A stretch of 64,000 nucleotides of DNA, from contig CM064560.1 in NCBI GenBank assembly GCA_032716605.1, positions 10,413,744 to 10,477,743 of the forward strand. The letters run 5' to 3'. A program made the translations under genes and the position numbers. Below, one piece after another: positions 31,614 to 42,440 of the stretch. A model generated the notes under the pieces. It did no database searches. It saw only the letters and a program-made list of their open reading frames with translations, and had not been told where the DNA came from. The DNA comes from Paralithodes platypus. Lineage: Eukaryota; Arthropoda; Malacostraca; Decapoda; Lithodidae. The stretch's first letter is position 1, and each line of letters opens with the position of its first letter.

Positions 31614-31687
31614 AGGCACTCAAAGGACTCGAACCTAGGACACTCACACCGATATTCCGCGCACTTATGCATTACGCTATCAAGACG
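31614..31687 (-). mobile_element. tRNA-derived SINE family C, copy C2, with target-site duplication
   Basis: 74 bp with an exact Pol III B box (GGTTCGAGTCC, minus strand, 31625-31635) and an A-box-like TAGCGTAATGC. It is bounded by a 16-bp perfect direct repeat, GTTAGGTTAGGTAAAA, at 31598-31613 and 31688-31703. It lacks the 3' body found in C1, C3 and C4. The acceptor and T stems do not pair well, so it is not a working tRNA. Confidence 0.8.
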
Positions 31688-31794
31688 GTTAGGTTAGGTA
31701 AAACGGCTGTCCGGGGTCAATGTTTACCCAAATTATATACAGTATACTTGGCTGATTGAGATATATTTTAACAATGTATTTTTTTCTTTTACAG

Positions 31795-31870
31795 ATGTCG
31801 TGAATGATGATGGAAACCTCAACCAGATCCTTCAACCAGTCTACCACTACCATCATCACGGCAACAATTA
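31795..31870 (+). ncRNA. Exon-like segment, ATGT class
   Basis: It follows a good acceptor (TTTTTTTCTTTTACAG, to 31794) and starts ATGTCGTGAATG. It has stops in at least one frame and a CAACCAGTCTACCACTACC and CATCATCACGGCAACA part resembling the other ATGT segments. No donor is convincing, so the right end is approximate. Confidence 0.25.
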
Positions 31871-31957
31871 GCCGTATACTGTAATCCTAACCATCCTTTC
31901 CTTCCATCACAGTGTCTTGTGTAAAGGGAAGTTTTAACTTTATTTATATATATTTTT

Positions 31958-32240
31958 TTTTCGTCCCAAGACCTTCAGTCAAACTTAAATAAAATGCCTC
32001 GAAGACCCCCCTTAGAGATAATTTTGTACATTTTTCCATAGAAAAATGTACCAGCCGAAATAATAATAATAATATAAGGCCAGTTTCTCATTAATTTAAG
32101 GCTCGCCAGCGCTCGCCAGGAACAAAATTGATCGCTATATGGCACAGAAGGTCTCTAGTGCCAAACTAGAAGGTGAACGTCTTCGTCTCAAAATAACCTG
32201 GGCTAAGCATGAGGGAGAAAGGGGCCGGAGCAAACTTCCC
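31958..32240 (+). mobile_element. MITE family A, copy A7
   Basis: TACATTTTTCCATAGAAAAA, GCTCGCCAGCGCTCGCCAGG, GGCACAGAAGGTCT and GGGCTAAGCATGAGGGAGAA. A tandem AAT insertion sits near 32060. Neither end keeps TTAA clearly. Confidence 0.72.
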
Positions 32241-32850
32241 TCTAATCCAAACCATCCTCCCCCCCCCCCCTTCCTTCTATTATCCTTGTCACCACCTAAA
32301 CCACCTCCCTTCTACTAACATGTGTACAGACATTACTTTAGATACGCGGCAAATTTAAGGTAAGATTCTATTTTAATACATTTCAGTGTAAATGATATAC
32401 TTATTGTTTGGCAATAATTTATATATAAATAAATCTGGTATATATATATTTAAAATTTGCTATAACTATAATATTTCCAATAACGTAACATAATTTTTGT
32501 ATAATGAAATATATATATATTGAAATATAATATAATTAATCCATGCACTAATCTTTTTCTCCTATCGTCGTTGGCTTCGAATTAGACAAGGTTTCTGGTA
32601 GGGATGCTGAGATGGGGAGGGGGGTAGCTCTAGTTAGTTCAAGGGGTAGGGATAGGTAGGAGTCTGTTCTAGGTTAGTACTGGTTAGGTGTTGCTCTATT
32701 CGGTTCCCAGTCTGTTAAAGGCTTGGATAGAAGCTTAGTTAGTTAGTTAGTTAGATTTAGTTAGATTTAGTTTGTTTTCTGTTGGTTGAAATCCGGCCGG
32801 TAGAATTCTGGTAGTCTGTTCGTTGGTTGTGAAGGTTGCAGGTTTTCAGA
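32241..32850. other. Non-coding DNA with a C run and GTTA microsatellite
   Basis: It has C11 near 32260, TA-rich stretches around 32440-32520 and tandem GTTA at 32737-32760. No gene. Confidence 0.4.
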
Positions 32851-32930
32851 TGATGTGGCGGCTTGCAGACCCGATGTGGCAGCTTGCAGACCCGCTGTGG
32901 CAGATTTGCAGACCCGATGTTGTGGCTGGC
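32851..32930 (+). repeat. Minisatellite, about 3.5 copies of a 24-27 bp unit
   Basis: GATGTGGCAGCTTGCAGACCC repeated with small changes. Its reverse frame is open but short. Confidence 0.7.
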
Positions 32931-32970
32931 AGAACGACGATCCTGTAATAATTAAATATTTTATCAACAG

Positions 32971-33127
32971 GAATGAGTTGGATGGCCCGACGGAGGAACA
33001 ACGGTGAAATAAGGTATGCCAGAGACTAATGTGACTTTAAATCTTCCCAACAGGTTAGAGATGGGAGGACCGTCGCGATCTTGACTGACTCAGCCCGACT
33101 CTAGGAATCACGACCACCTTCACTATG
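32971..33127 (+). ncRNA. Exon-like segment with internal splice-like signals
   Basis: An acceptor TTTTATCAACAG ends at 32970. Within it AATAAG|GTATGC (33013) and CTTCCCAACAG (33053) look like a donor and acceptor, but an intron of 40 bases would be too short, so one continuous piece is more likely. The end at ATG|GTTGAG is weak. Confidence 0.2.
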
Positions 33128-33480
33128 GTTGAGATATAATGTTTTTTTGTTGTTGCAAAAACATATGAATTGATAAATTTTGAAAATTTGCATTATATCA
33201 GAAATATTGGCCTAATTGACCACTTGTGAGTTTCAGGCTATAAGGAAGTTTGGGCCGTATACAAAGTTATTAAACAGAAATGCAGTAATGTAATGTAGGT
33301 TTTTGATGGATAGAAAGTACGGTGAATTTGGTTTTATGTGTTTATATATGCAATACAACTCATATTTTAGCTCGTAATTCTGCTAAATGTCGATATAAAA
33401 AACTCCAACTTCCTTATAGCTTGAAACTCGCAAGTGGTCAATTCCTTAAGCTATAATATTAATATTGGATTTTCTAACAG

Positions 33481-33580
33481 ATGTGAGGGAGAGGAGGAAC
33501 AGTACAGTTGAGGCTCGGTGGAGGGAAGACACAACTTGAAACACAAACGGAGCCTTAACCATCTTCACCAACAAACTAGG
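33481..33580 (+). ncRNA. Exon-like segment, ATGT class, both splice sites
   Basis: The acceptor GATTTTCTAACAG ends at 33480 and the donor AGG|GTAAGA begins at 33581, giving 100 bases starting ATGTGAGGGAG and containing ACCATCTTCACCAACAAAC near the end. All frames are short. A long T run lies in the downstream intron. Confidence 0.35.
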
Positions 33581-33634
33581 GTAAGAACAATTTTTTTTTT
33601 TTTTTTTTTCCTATACATTCATTAATTCATAAAT

Positions 33635-34037
33635 TCTTAGTTTCCTCGCTAGACATCCATCAAACTTGGAAAAACATCCCCTCAAGATAAATTTGTAAAT
33701 TTGTCGGTAGAAAATTTACCGGCCAAAGGCCGGTTCCTCTTTTAGTTACAGGCTCGCTATCGCTGGCCAGAAAAAAATACTCCTAAATGGCACGATAGGT
33801 CTTAAAAATGTATAACGAAATTGGACGAAAGGTCTTAAAATCGCCAAACAAATGGGCCGAACGTCTATAAATCGCAAAACTAATGTTCTCGATGATATTT
33901 AGTTAACTTCCTTCCCGTCTTTAAATATTTCGTGCCATATGGCCTTTGTCGCCTGGTGCGTTGACTTCATTAATGTAATGTAATAGGACTAAACACGAGG
34001 GAGAAAGGGGACCAGAAAAACGAGCGTCTCTCCTTAA
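33635..34037 (+). mobile_element. MITE family A, copy A8, with insertion
   Basis: It is longer than other copies because about 90 bases (roughly 33885-33980) interrupt the right part. It ends CGTCTCTCCTTAA at 34037. It includes the palindrome CCGGCCAAAGGCCGG at 33720-33734. Confidence 0.8.
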
Positions 34038-34090
34038 TAGGGTTAATGGCTAAGGGTTTATTCATTGGTATATATAGATATAATTATTAG

Positions 34091-34396
34091 TAAATTTGTT
34101 TCCTCCCTAGACTTCCATCAAGCTTAAAAAACATCCCCAAGCTCCCCCTTAGACAAATTTGTAAATTTTTCGGTAGAAAATTGTCCAGGCCGAAGACCGG
34201 TTCCCCCTACATCACAGGCTTGGTATCACTCGCCAGGAAAATTAGTCAACCAAATAGCACGAAAGGTCTTGAAAATGACACAAATATGTTGAAAGGTCCT
34301 AAAATCGCCAAAGTGATGGGCTGAACGTCTTATAATCGGCAAAGTAATGGGGCTAAACATGAAGGGGGACCAGAAAAATGACCCATCTCTCCTTAA
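34091..34396 (+). mobile_element. MITE family A, copy A9, near full length
   Basis: GTTTCCTCCCTAGACTTCCA at the left, TTTTTCGGTAGAAAATTG, CGCCAAAGTGATGGGCTGAA, and CATCTCTCCTTAA at 34396. A8 and A9 lie head to tail about 55 bp apart. Confidence 0.82.
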
Positions 34397-34927
34397 CATT
34401 ATTAAAAGTTTAGGTAACCATGTGTATAGTTGTCTCTAAGTTCCCTTAGCCTATCCCATATACTGTATTAATTATATTATGAGCATCTATTTTTTAAAGT
34501 TGTGTATTTAGGGTTTGGTTCTCTTTAACAAATTCTGGTGTTCCATATACTGTATTAACACTAAAACATAGGGTTAATTACAAATCCCTTATTTGCATTC
34601 AGAAATAGTAATCAATCTCCTAATTACCTCTCCAAAATTAGTTTAATGCCCACAGTTCACTTAAAGACAACTGCAGAGGTTGAAGTAAGTTTCTAAACGC
34701 CCCTGATGGTCACAAAGGTGTTTAAGTATCCCAGAAAGGGCGAAAATCGCGTCCTGTGCGTGAAGATTTAATAATAATATTGTGGAATTTAGTCAGTGGA
34801 TATGTTATTTTTACTAGAAATTAGAAATGTTGAACTTCTATAGGTAGGGCACAACTTCTAATCATATGACTTAAATCGCTTCAAACTCAGTGTGTCCAGG
34901 CATTTTGGCTCGAACGTCTTGATTTTG

Positions 34928-34995
34928 GCCCTGTCACTCTTTCAACTCTGGGGGAGGCACTCTATACAGGCAGCTCTGCCTTTTGTGTCCCTTAC
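34928..34995 (+). repeat. Repeat family F, copy 3
   Basis: CACTCTTTCAACTCTGGGGG, then CAGGCAGCTCTGCCTTTTGT. This is closest to the apparent family consensus. Confidence 0.65.
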
Positions 34996-35069
34996 TCGCA
35001 TAGAAAAAACTAAAAATCTGGAAGGGTCAATAACAGTACCCGCCACTGCATTAAAATCTTCCCTCTGCC

Positions 35070-35282
35070 TTAACCTGTTCAGTACCAGGGACGTCCTTCT
35101 CATCCTATTCTGGCAACTATTAGACGATTTTATACAGCTTAGGAAGGAAGTCTAGCAATAATAAGACTTAAAGCTATCTCAACCAACCCTTTTAACTGCC
35201 ACAGATCCTTCCTAAGCTGCATAATATCGTCTAAATACAGCCATAAATTAATATAACACGTCGCTGGTACTTAAAGGGTTAA
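35070..35282. mobile_element. MITE family B, full-length copy
   Basis: TTAACCTGTTCAGTACCAGG at the left and ACGTCGCTGGTACTTAAAGG GTTAA at the right, 213 bp. Arms ACAGCTTAGGAAGGA and TCCTTCCTAAGCTG pair. Confidence 0.87.
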
Positions 35283-35451
35283 CAAATTCAGAAGTATACA
35301 GTATATGCATAAACTACACTGCAGATCATTTCAATAAAAGAGGTTCTAAAATATATGACCCTATCACTGCAGGCTTATCCTATGTATAGTTCCCAAAACC
35401 TGAACCTTGGACAATACGATAAAAGACTGACTAGTTGCTCAACATCACGGT

Positions 35452-35742
35452 TTAAGGGGAGGTTTTTAGTTTGCTCCCTAGACTTCCATCAACACCCCCC
35501 TTAGAGATAAATGTATACATTTTTCGGTAGTAAAATGTCCCGGTCAAAGGCAGTTTCCTCCAAAATTACAGGCTCGCTATCCTTCGCGAGGAAAAAATCG
35601 CTACTTAAATGGCATGACATGTCCTAAAATTTGCAAATTGGGGCAACAAATCTGTTAATAGTCGAAACGAATATTAGACAGTCATAAAATCTCAAACCGA
35701 GCTAAAAATTAGGGCGAAGGGGTCCAGAAAATGTCCTTGATG
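35452..35742 (+). mobile_element. MITE family A, copy A10
   Basis: TTAAGGGGAGGTTTTTAG at the left gives a clean start; GGCTCGCTATCCTTCGCGAG in the middle and TTAGGGCGAAGGGGTCCAGA at the right. The right TTAA is lost. Confidence 0.8.
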
Positions 35743-35808
35743 CAGTGGTGACTATAGTTATTAGCGTTATACATCAGGATGTTAACTAATACTAACCTAA
35801 TGTTTCAG

Positions 35809-35910
35809 ATGTATGGTAGACGTCCAGCCTGAGGGGGGACAACAGACGGATGGGACACTTGTGGCCAAACACCTCTCCATCACAACTCTGCAACAGCCAT
35901 CATATATCGG
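35809..35910 (+). ncRNA. Exon-like segment, ATGT class, both splice sites
   Basis: The acceptor CCTAATGTTTCAG ends at 35808 and the donor CGG|GTGTGT begins at 35911, giving 102 bases starting ATGTATGGTAGACG, with ACACCTCTCCATCACAAC and CAGCCATCAT near the end. It contains TGA and TAG in two frames. Confidence 0.3.
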
Positions 35911-36244
35911 GTGTGTCGCTAAAATAATTTAATACGATCTTATTATGAAAGTCTATGCAATGTAATATTTTGAAGTTCGGTCTATAAAGTCAGTTTAAAT
36001 TAATAAAACAACTAATGTAATAGCTATGGATACTGAATTAATGTTTGGTGCCCTTTTTGCCTGGATAATAATTGTCCTGGAGTACACCCAAGCGGCTGAC
36101 TCCTGCCTTAGTGGACTTAGGCCTTTGTAAGACCTAAATACCGGTACCAAACTTTATGCCATATCCCCCAAAGTATGATTAATTTTTATGGTTTCACTTT
36201 GGGAGTGATTGACAATACCCTAGAATCCCAAAATATTATGTAAT

Positions 36245-36358
36245 TTTTATGCATAAGTGCGCGGAATTTCGATGTATCCTAGGTTAGAGTCCTTGGAGTG
36301 CCACAAGTATTTATTGATTTCATTAAGTTTAGAGGTGAAGTTGGTTGGTGGAAAAACA
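36245..36358 (+). mobile_element. tRNA-derived SINE family C, copy C3
   Basis: TATGCATAAGTGCGCGGAAT, CCTAGGTTAGAGTCCTTGG (one base off the B box), AGTGCCACAAGTATTTATTG, GAGGTGAAGTTGGTTGG. Confidence 0.75.
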
Positions 36359-36884
36359 ACTTAATAAATCATAATTCTTAAGATGGGATTTGGCGACTTT
36401 CAGTTCAATTATTATCATGGCACATAAGCTATTTTGAAATGTGTGCATCCTGTAATTTCGAAGCTAGTTTGTATAACTTTACATTAGTCAAAATTCTGGT
36501 AAGGTTAAACTATTTTAAGATAATAATAATAATAATATACTTTACCTATATTGGCCTAAGAACTTGAACAAATATTTGGTTGAAGTAGACCAGTTTAGTA
36601 ATGTCTAATGAACTTCTAAATATTCCATGGACTATCATAAGTGGTGGACAGGGTATAGGCTGCAGCTTTATCTAACCAATTTTAAGTATTTCGTACAAAT
36701 GGCAACACTGATGTTTATTAAGTTATCATGAAACAGATCCTTCCCAAACTGAGATCTGTGGCAGTGGGTTACTGGTGAAAATTAACTAAATTAACTAGAC
36801 TCCGTTCCCTATAGGTAGGGAGATATTTATCTTAAGTAATTTAGTTTTAATACACCATATTTTCAATATGATCAATGCTCGAAC
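36359..36884. other. AT-rich non-coding DNA
   Basis: Nothing recognised beyond an AAT microsatellite at 36520-36537. Confidence 0.4.
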
Positions 36885-37757
36885 CAGATAATTTTAATCA
36901 GCTTTGGAAGAACCACTGGGAATGAAAGGTCCAACACAGTACTAAACCTCTAACTATGCCAGGCCTTTCCTAAGTTGAAAGGTCCAACACAGTACTAAAC
37001 CTCTAACTATGCCAGGCCTTTCCTAAGTTGAAAGGTCCAACACAGTACTAAACCTCTAACTATGCCAGGCCTTTCCTAAGTTGAAAGGTCCAACACATTA
37101 CTAAACCTCTTAACTATGCCAGGCCTTTCCTAAGTTGAAAGGTCCAACACAGTACTAAACCTCTAACTATGCCAGGCCTTTCCTAAGTTGAAAGGTCCAA
37201 CACAGTACTAAACCTCTAACTATGCCAGGCCTTTCCTAAGTTGAAAGGTCCAACACAGTACTAAACCTCTAACTATGCCAGGCCTTTCCTAAGTTGAAAG
37301 GTCCAACACAGTACTAAACCTCTAACTATGCCAGGCCTTTCCTAAGTTGAAAGGTCCAACACAGTACTAAACCTCTCCTAAGTTGAAAGGTCCAACACAG
37401 TACTAAACCTCTAACTATGCCAGGCCTTTCCTAAGTTGAAAGGTCCAACACAGTACTAAACCTCTTAACTATGCCAGGCCTTTCCTAAGTTGAAAGGTCC
37501 AACACAGTACTAAACCTCTAACTATGCCAGGCCTTTCCCAAGTTGAAAGGTCCAACACAGTACTAAACCTCTAACTATGCCAGGCCTTTCCGAAGTTGAA
37601 AGGTCCAACAGTACTAAACCTCTAACTATGCCAGGCCTTTACCAAGTTGAAAGGTCCAACACAGTACTAAACCTCTAACTATGCCAGGCCTTTCCTAAGT
37701 TGAAAGGTCCAACACAGTACTAAACCTCTAACTATGCCAGGCCTTTCCTAAGTTGAA
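36885..37757 (+). repeat. 53-bp minisatellite inside a MITE family B copy
   Basis: The left arm of family B (CCAGATAATTTTAATCAGCT at 36895) is followed by about 15-16 copies of a 53-bp unit that starts GAAAGGTCCAACACAGTACT and ends GCCTTTCCTAAGTT. Most copies are identical; a few carry a one-base change, and one copy (about 37346-37385) is a short version lacking the middle. CTTTCCTAAGTTGA is the family B right-arm motif CTTCCTAAGCTGA, so the unit grew from the MITE. Confidence 0.92.
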
Positions 37758-37839
37758 AAAGTCCCGAGGTAGCAAAAATATAACTTAATTTGGCGTAATT
37801 TGTTTGAAAGAAAAAGTTTCCGTATGATTAGGTAAACAA

Positions 37840-37972
37840 AGTTATTCTGGGTTTCACGAGACGATATAGATCAGTTAAGGACTACAAGGAATCAATGGGG
37901 TACAAATTATATCTACCTTTATAATCCAACAGGTCCTTCCTAAACTGGGTAAAATTGTCTATGGGTACCCAT
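37840..37972. mobile_element. MITE family B copy
   Basis: TTATTCTGGGTTTCACGAGA and CCTTCCTAAACTGGGTAAAA form the arms. The terminal parts are eroded. Confidence 0.6.
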
Positions 37973-38029
37973 AGTAAAGTAAATAATCATAGTGACAGTA
38001 TAACTAAAAACAAAATTACTGACAGGTAT

Positions 38030-38150
38030 TTACTAAACTCGGGGAATCAAGAGCTTAAGATTATCCAAATTAACCCTCAAATTCTGATGGCTTCTTTGTT
38101 AAGTTAACTAAAATCGTCTGGAGGCAGTTATTATTTAAAAAAAAACACAC
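38030..38150. mobile_element. MITE family B remnant
   Basis: Only the right side is clear (GTTAACTAAAATCGTCTGGA), with TTAACCCTCAAATTCTGATG before it. Confidence 0.4.
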
Positions 38151-40220
38151 ATTTGGGTCCTCTGCTTAAATGAGTTATGAAATTGGGTAAAATTATAATA
38201 ATAATTAATGATTGTTAAGACTATTACTGAATTCCAGTCATCCACATCTGAATCAATAGTCCTCACATTACGTAGCTCTTCAAAGATCCTGAGAAGTTAT
38301 GTATGTTAAAGTAACCTTGAGGAATATTTGCCTTGGCCATCTTGTAGTGGGAGTTTCCCAGGAGGGGTCTTGAGTATATCAAAATAGGTTTGATTGACTA
38401 GACTATAAACCAAATATAATGCAGTAGTTGTATATAGATCGACCTTCCCTTGATTATTAGATATAAATAAAGTTAAGTAACACCCCGTTTTAACATTAAT
38501 CAACTACAAACCCCAATGCACTTTAATACACTAATGAAAGCATATAGTCCTCACGGGATTCCAACTCGGTACCTTTCTATCCTTAGATGGATTTAGCAAT
38601 ATCAATATGCTTCTAAAAAGTATATTCTCAAGACGAAAATATTATTCCTTTGCATACGTTCTATAAATTCATAAGTTTTATTATAATATAAGTGTTGCCA
38701 AATGTACGAATGTTCCCTTAAGTTGGATATCTAAAAAATGCTGCTAGTTAGTCAAAACCAAAATAGTTCGCCCAAAATCCTCAAATAGTTGAATTGTAAG
38801 TTATTATACACTTTCCGTTGACAGTTCTCATGAGCTTTCAATAGCCTGTGACTAGTAAGATTGGTTTAAAGTCATATAAGTGTCGGCGAACTATTTATAT
38901 TGACTGTACCCTTGTTAATATTAATATGTAGTCACTTTAGTCTTTAAGTAAATACAGTAAGTTATATATAAGTTATGGAAAACACTAGAGACTAAGAAAA
39001 ATATAATTATTTGAATCTACTATATAACTGCATTCACTTGTATCAATGTGACCAATATAACACACTAAATGTTGGTTTACCCTGCTGAGATAGTTATAAA
39101 TGCCACTGTAGATGAACATTATCATAGACCAGCTTTGAGTAAATTCGAAATCGGTTTAACCTTGTGTCCAAAGTAACCCCAGATAAACGTATAACTATTA
39201 AATCAATTGAAAATACTAAAGAACCATAATATAGGCCTCTACTGTAATATGTATAACAGGCTGCTCATAATGTCAGATACTGTCCCAATTTTCACTGACG
39301 ACTACGAACAGGGCATTTATTACACAATTGTTACCAAGGTCCATCTAAAGTTTGATTTGTTAATGGTAATCCTAGGTGGACTGCTGTAAGCTTTTAGATA
39401 GTTTTTTTATGAGCACTTATGCCTCGTTTTAAGCAGTTATCCCCATGATCCGAACAATATATCTTCAATTATCAGTCCCCCCATGCCTAAGGACTTTAAT
39501 TTTATTTATAAGTTGTTGAAATACTTAACGTCAAACTTACATGCCTAGACTCGTGATAAATATTAAAAAAAAAAAATGTTGTACTGTAAATTGGATTATT
39601 TCCTTATGACTACTTCAAAGGTATTAAAGCCTATTCGTACAACGGATATAACTTTTGAATTATGACTCCTGTCTTTAGAATAATAGCAGTCCTAATGCTT
39701 TACTTAAAAGGTCCATTTGTTTAGGTAAATATTGATAACCGATATTAAAGTCTTTGATACATTTGTTCTACAGCTGGCATTGTTTGTAGCGTGATAATTT
39801 GTTTCAGTAATAGCTTTCTTGCTACGAGAAAGTGTTGCATAATCCTGTTAGAAGAGTAAATTTTAACCCTAACCATTATTCTCCAGTGTTTGCCCAACTC
39901 TTCAATAATATCAGTAATTTCTTGGTAAAAATTTGAATTTACGATCTAATTTAACTAGTTATAAATAATGTCATTGGTTAAAGAATATAATTTCAATTTA
40001 ATTAGCTGTTAATATATTTATTAGCTTTCATATTTCCAATAATACAGATCTATACTGTAAATGTAAAGTCAAATTATAATTAAGTTGATGCAGGTGATTT
40101 GGAATATATCAAGGAGTGAATGAAGTGTGGCCTACTTTGTTGAGCACACTGTTTTCTATCTCAATCTAATTGATTTCCTTTTCTATAGGGGCCTCTTGTT
40201 CCCCTTGACTTATTAATGAA
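38151..40220. other. AT-rich non-coding DNA, about 2 kb
   Basis: No gene or clear repeat seen. GATTCCAACTCGGTACC near 38560 resembles an inverted Pol III B box (TTGGAATCC) and may be a SINE remnant. Confidence 0.45.
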
Positions 40221-41224
40221 GCTAGGTAGACTGACTGACTGACCTGTTTTTCCCATAAAACAATATAGTTTTGCTCACCGAATCGTCGCTGTTCGCTGCA
40301 ATGGTGCCTCTCTTTATCTCGCTCCACTGTTGTCTCTCAATCACCACTGTTGAAGGGTCCATTGATGCTGTGGCAGTCGTTGATGTGTGTCCAATAGTCG
40401 CTTTGCTCTCGTCTGTCCAATCTCGTTTGAAACTCACCTTTCAACCTGAATAAAGTCATATTCAATAACTAGACATCACCATCCGCCAAATTATGCTCAC
40501 ACTTCACTACCTACCAACTCAAATGGAATACCTACAACTTCATACTGAATACTCCAGCTCACTCAATATCTCCATATACTGTATATTTAACACATAAACA
40601 TCTTCATAAAGACAGATAATATACCAAACAAATCTTAGTCAAAACAGATAAATTTGTTTGACCAACCATAGCAAGCTCGCTCCTACCTCATTGTTAATTC
40701 CTTGTCTGTTGTCGATGTACTCGGGTCTGTTGTCACCCGTTCTGCTGTCTGTTGTCACCCGTTCTGCTGTCTGTTGTCACCCGTTCTGCTGTGCCTATCC
40801 TTTTCTGCGGTCTGCTGCATCTGCTTTACTCCTACCGTTTGTCCTTCTTGATACTGTCTGCTCATATCCCATACTTGACACCGACGACTTCTTGATTGCT
40901 TCCTGACAATAAAAAATACATTAAAACTATATTCCTGACTTTTCTTATGTGTGTTTGGGGGCGTGTTGCAGGGAGGGTATTGATGTACCAGGGAAGGAGG
41001 GAGGACAGAATAGATTTAGCCAGAATATAGAATAGAACTAGTGTGCACAATAGAACGGAATAGAACATAATAGGGCTGAAGGGAAGGTCTATCTGGGATG
41101 GGGATAGGATGAACTACCAGGGAAGGGAAGGAAAAACTCGTAGCGGGTGTGGGATGGTTATATAGGAGACTGAACGAAAAATATTAATATATAAGAAAGA
41201 ACTAGAACTCTCCCCCCACAGAAC
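40221..41224. other. Non-coding DNA with short tandem repeat
   Basis: It contains three copies of a 22-24 bp unit CTGTTGTCACCCGTTCTGCTG at 40727-40796. Minus-strand splice-like signals occur (TTTATTCAG near 40442-40450 and TTATTGTCAG near 40906-40915) but no protein frame joins them. Confidence 0.35.
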
Positions 41225-41705
41225 TCTCCCCCCCCCTCCCCAGGACCCCCATCCTACCCCTGGTACCCCCCACCAAACCCCTGGGTCCCCCTCAAGACTC
41301 TTCCTACCCCCTCAGGACCCCCCCTCTACCCCCTCAGGACCCCCCCTCTACCCCCTCAGGACCCCCCCTCTACCCCTCAGGACCCCCCTCTACCCCTCAG
41401 GACCCCCCCTCTACCCCTCAGGACCCCCCCTCTACCCCCTCAGGACCCCCCCTCTACCCCTCAGGACCCCCCTCTACCCCTCAGGACCCCCCCAGGACCC
41501 CCCCTCTACCCCCTCAGAACCCCCCTCCACTCCCCCTTCACCAACTCAGGACACTCTTCCCCCCCCCTCAGGACACCCCTCCCCCCTCAGGACCCCCCCC
41601 CTCTACCCCCTCAGGATACCCCTCCCCCCTCAGGACCCCCCCCCCCCCCCTTCAGGACACTCTTCCCCCCTCAGGACCCCCCCCCCCCCTCAGGACTCTT
41701 CTACC
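41225..41705 (+). repeat. C-rich minisatellite (CCCTCAGGACC unit)
   Basis: About 20-25 copies of a roughly 20-bp unit CTACCCCCTCAGGACCCCC with variable C runs. It is almost pure pyrimidine on the plus strand, so it could form i-motif or triplex DNA. It lies just before the acceptor at 41766. Confidence 0.88.
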
Positions 41706-41766
41706 GCCTGACCCCCTCCTTGAAACTCTGTATTTCTGGTGCCTCAATATTTTCATCTTTTTACAG

Positions 41767-41865
41767 ATGTGAAGTGTTGCTGTGACCAGACTAAGGACCC
41801 TGGACCAATGGACAACACCACCTATTTGTTTAAAAAAAATAAAGAAGAAATATTTGAGTCTTGAC
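41767..41865 (+). ncRNA. Candidate terminal exon, ATGT class, with AATAAA
   Basis: The strongest acceptor in the series (TTTTCATCTTTTTACAG, to 41766) is followed by ATGTGAAGTGTTGCTGTG. AATAAA at 41838-41843 could end the transcript. It has no long frame. Confidence 0.3.
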
Positions 41866-42204
41866 TATTGATTCCAACCTGTTGATGTAATCCAATATTG
41901 TAGATCAATCTTATATTTCTGATAGTTATTCATGTTAACTTTGAATGCAAAAAATTGAACGAATTATTGTAATCCAATATCGCAGAAATATCAATCTTAA
42001 TTTTGGAATGAATAGAAAAATTAGTTTTAATAATTACTACACGCCAATACCCTCGATAAATTTAAAGAAAACTTTACAAATTACTGTAAATACAAATTTG
42101 AAATATTGGAATACATTGCCAGATAATAGAAACGGTAAGTTCACAAACGAACTACAAAATACAATGTCTGGGTGAGGAGGGATGACTTTCAATACCTAAT
42201 ATAT
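41866..42204. other. AT-rich DNA
   Basis: An open frame of 76 codons (41945-42175) has a composition close to the local bases and no recognisable motif; I do not count it as a gene. Confidence 0.35.
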
Positions 42205-42440
42205 CTAGATTCTTGGAGAGGTTGTTGTTGTTGTTGTTCCCCAAGCTGCCTGGCCGAACAGCCCCAAGGCCCCGAGTAAGGCCAAGGCCATAAACGAGCG
42301 CCCCCACAGAACCCTCCCTGCCGACCACAATAAAGCCTGGGCGACCGAAGCCACGCCATGGCGGGGAGCTGAGAGGGTGCGTAAACGCCCGGGAAACCAA
42401 AGCCCCACCCAGGGCCCTGTGCCCCTCAGCAATTATGAAG
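42205..42440 (-). mobile_element. GC-rich SINE-like repeat family E, copy 2
   Basis: It matches 8915-9130 almost base for base over about 210 bp and has the same AAC-type tail (plus-strand GTTGTTGTTGTTGTT at 42221-42237). It lacks the tRNA-like head and A run of copy 1, so it is 5'-truncated, as retroposed copies usually are. Confidence 0.7.

Noticed and set aside
31614..31687. Functional tRNA gene
   Set aside because: It has a perfect B box and 74-bp length, but the acceptor and T stems do not pair and target-site duplications flank it, so it is a retroposed SINE or tRNA pseudogene.
41945..42175. 76-codon frame rich in Asn, Ile and Lys
   Set aside because: Its composition follows the AT-rich DNA; no motif, neighbour or splice signal supports it.
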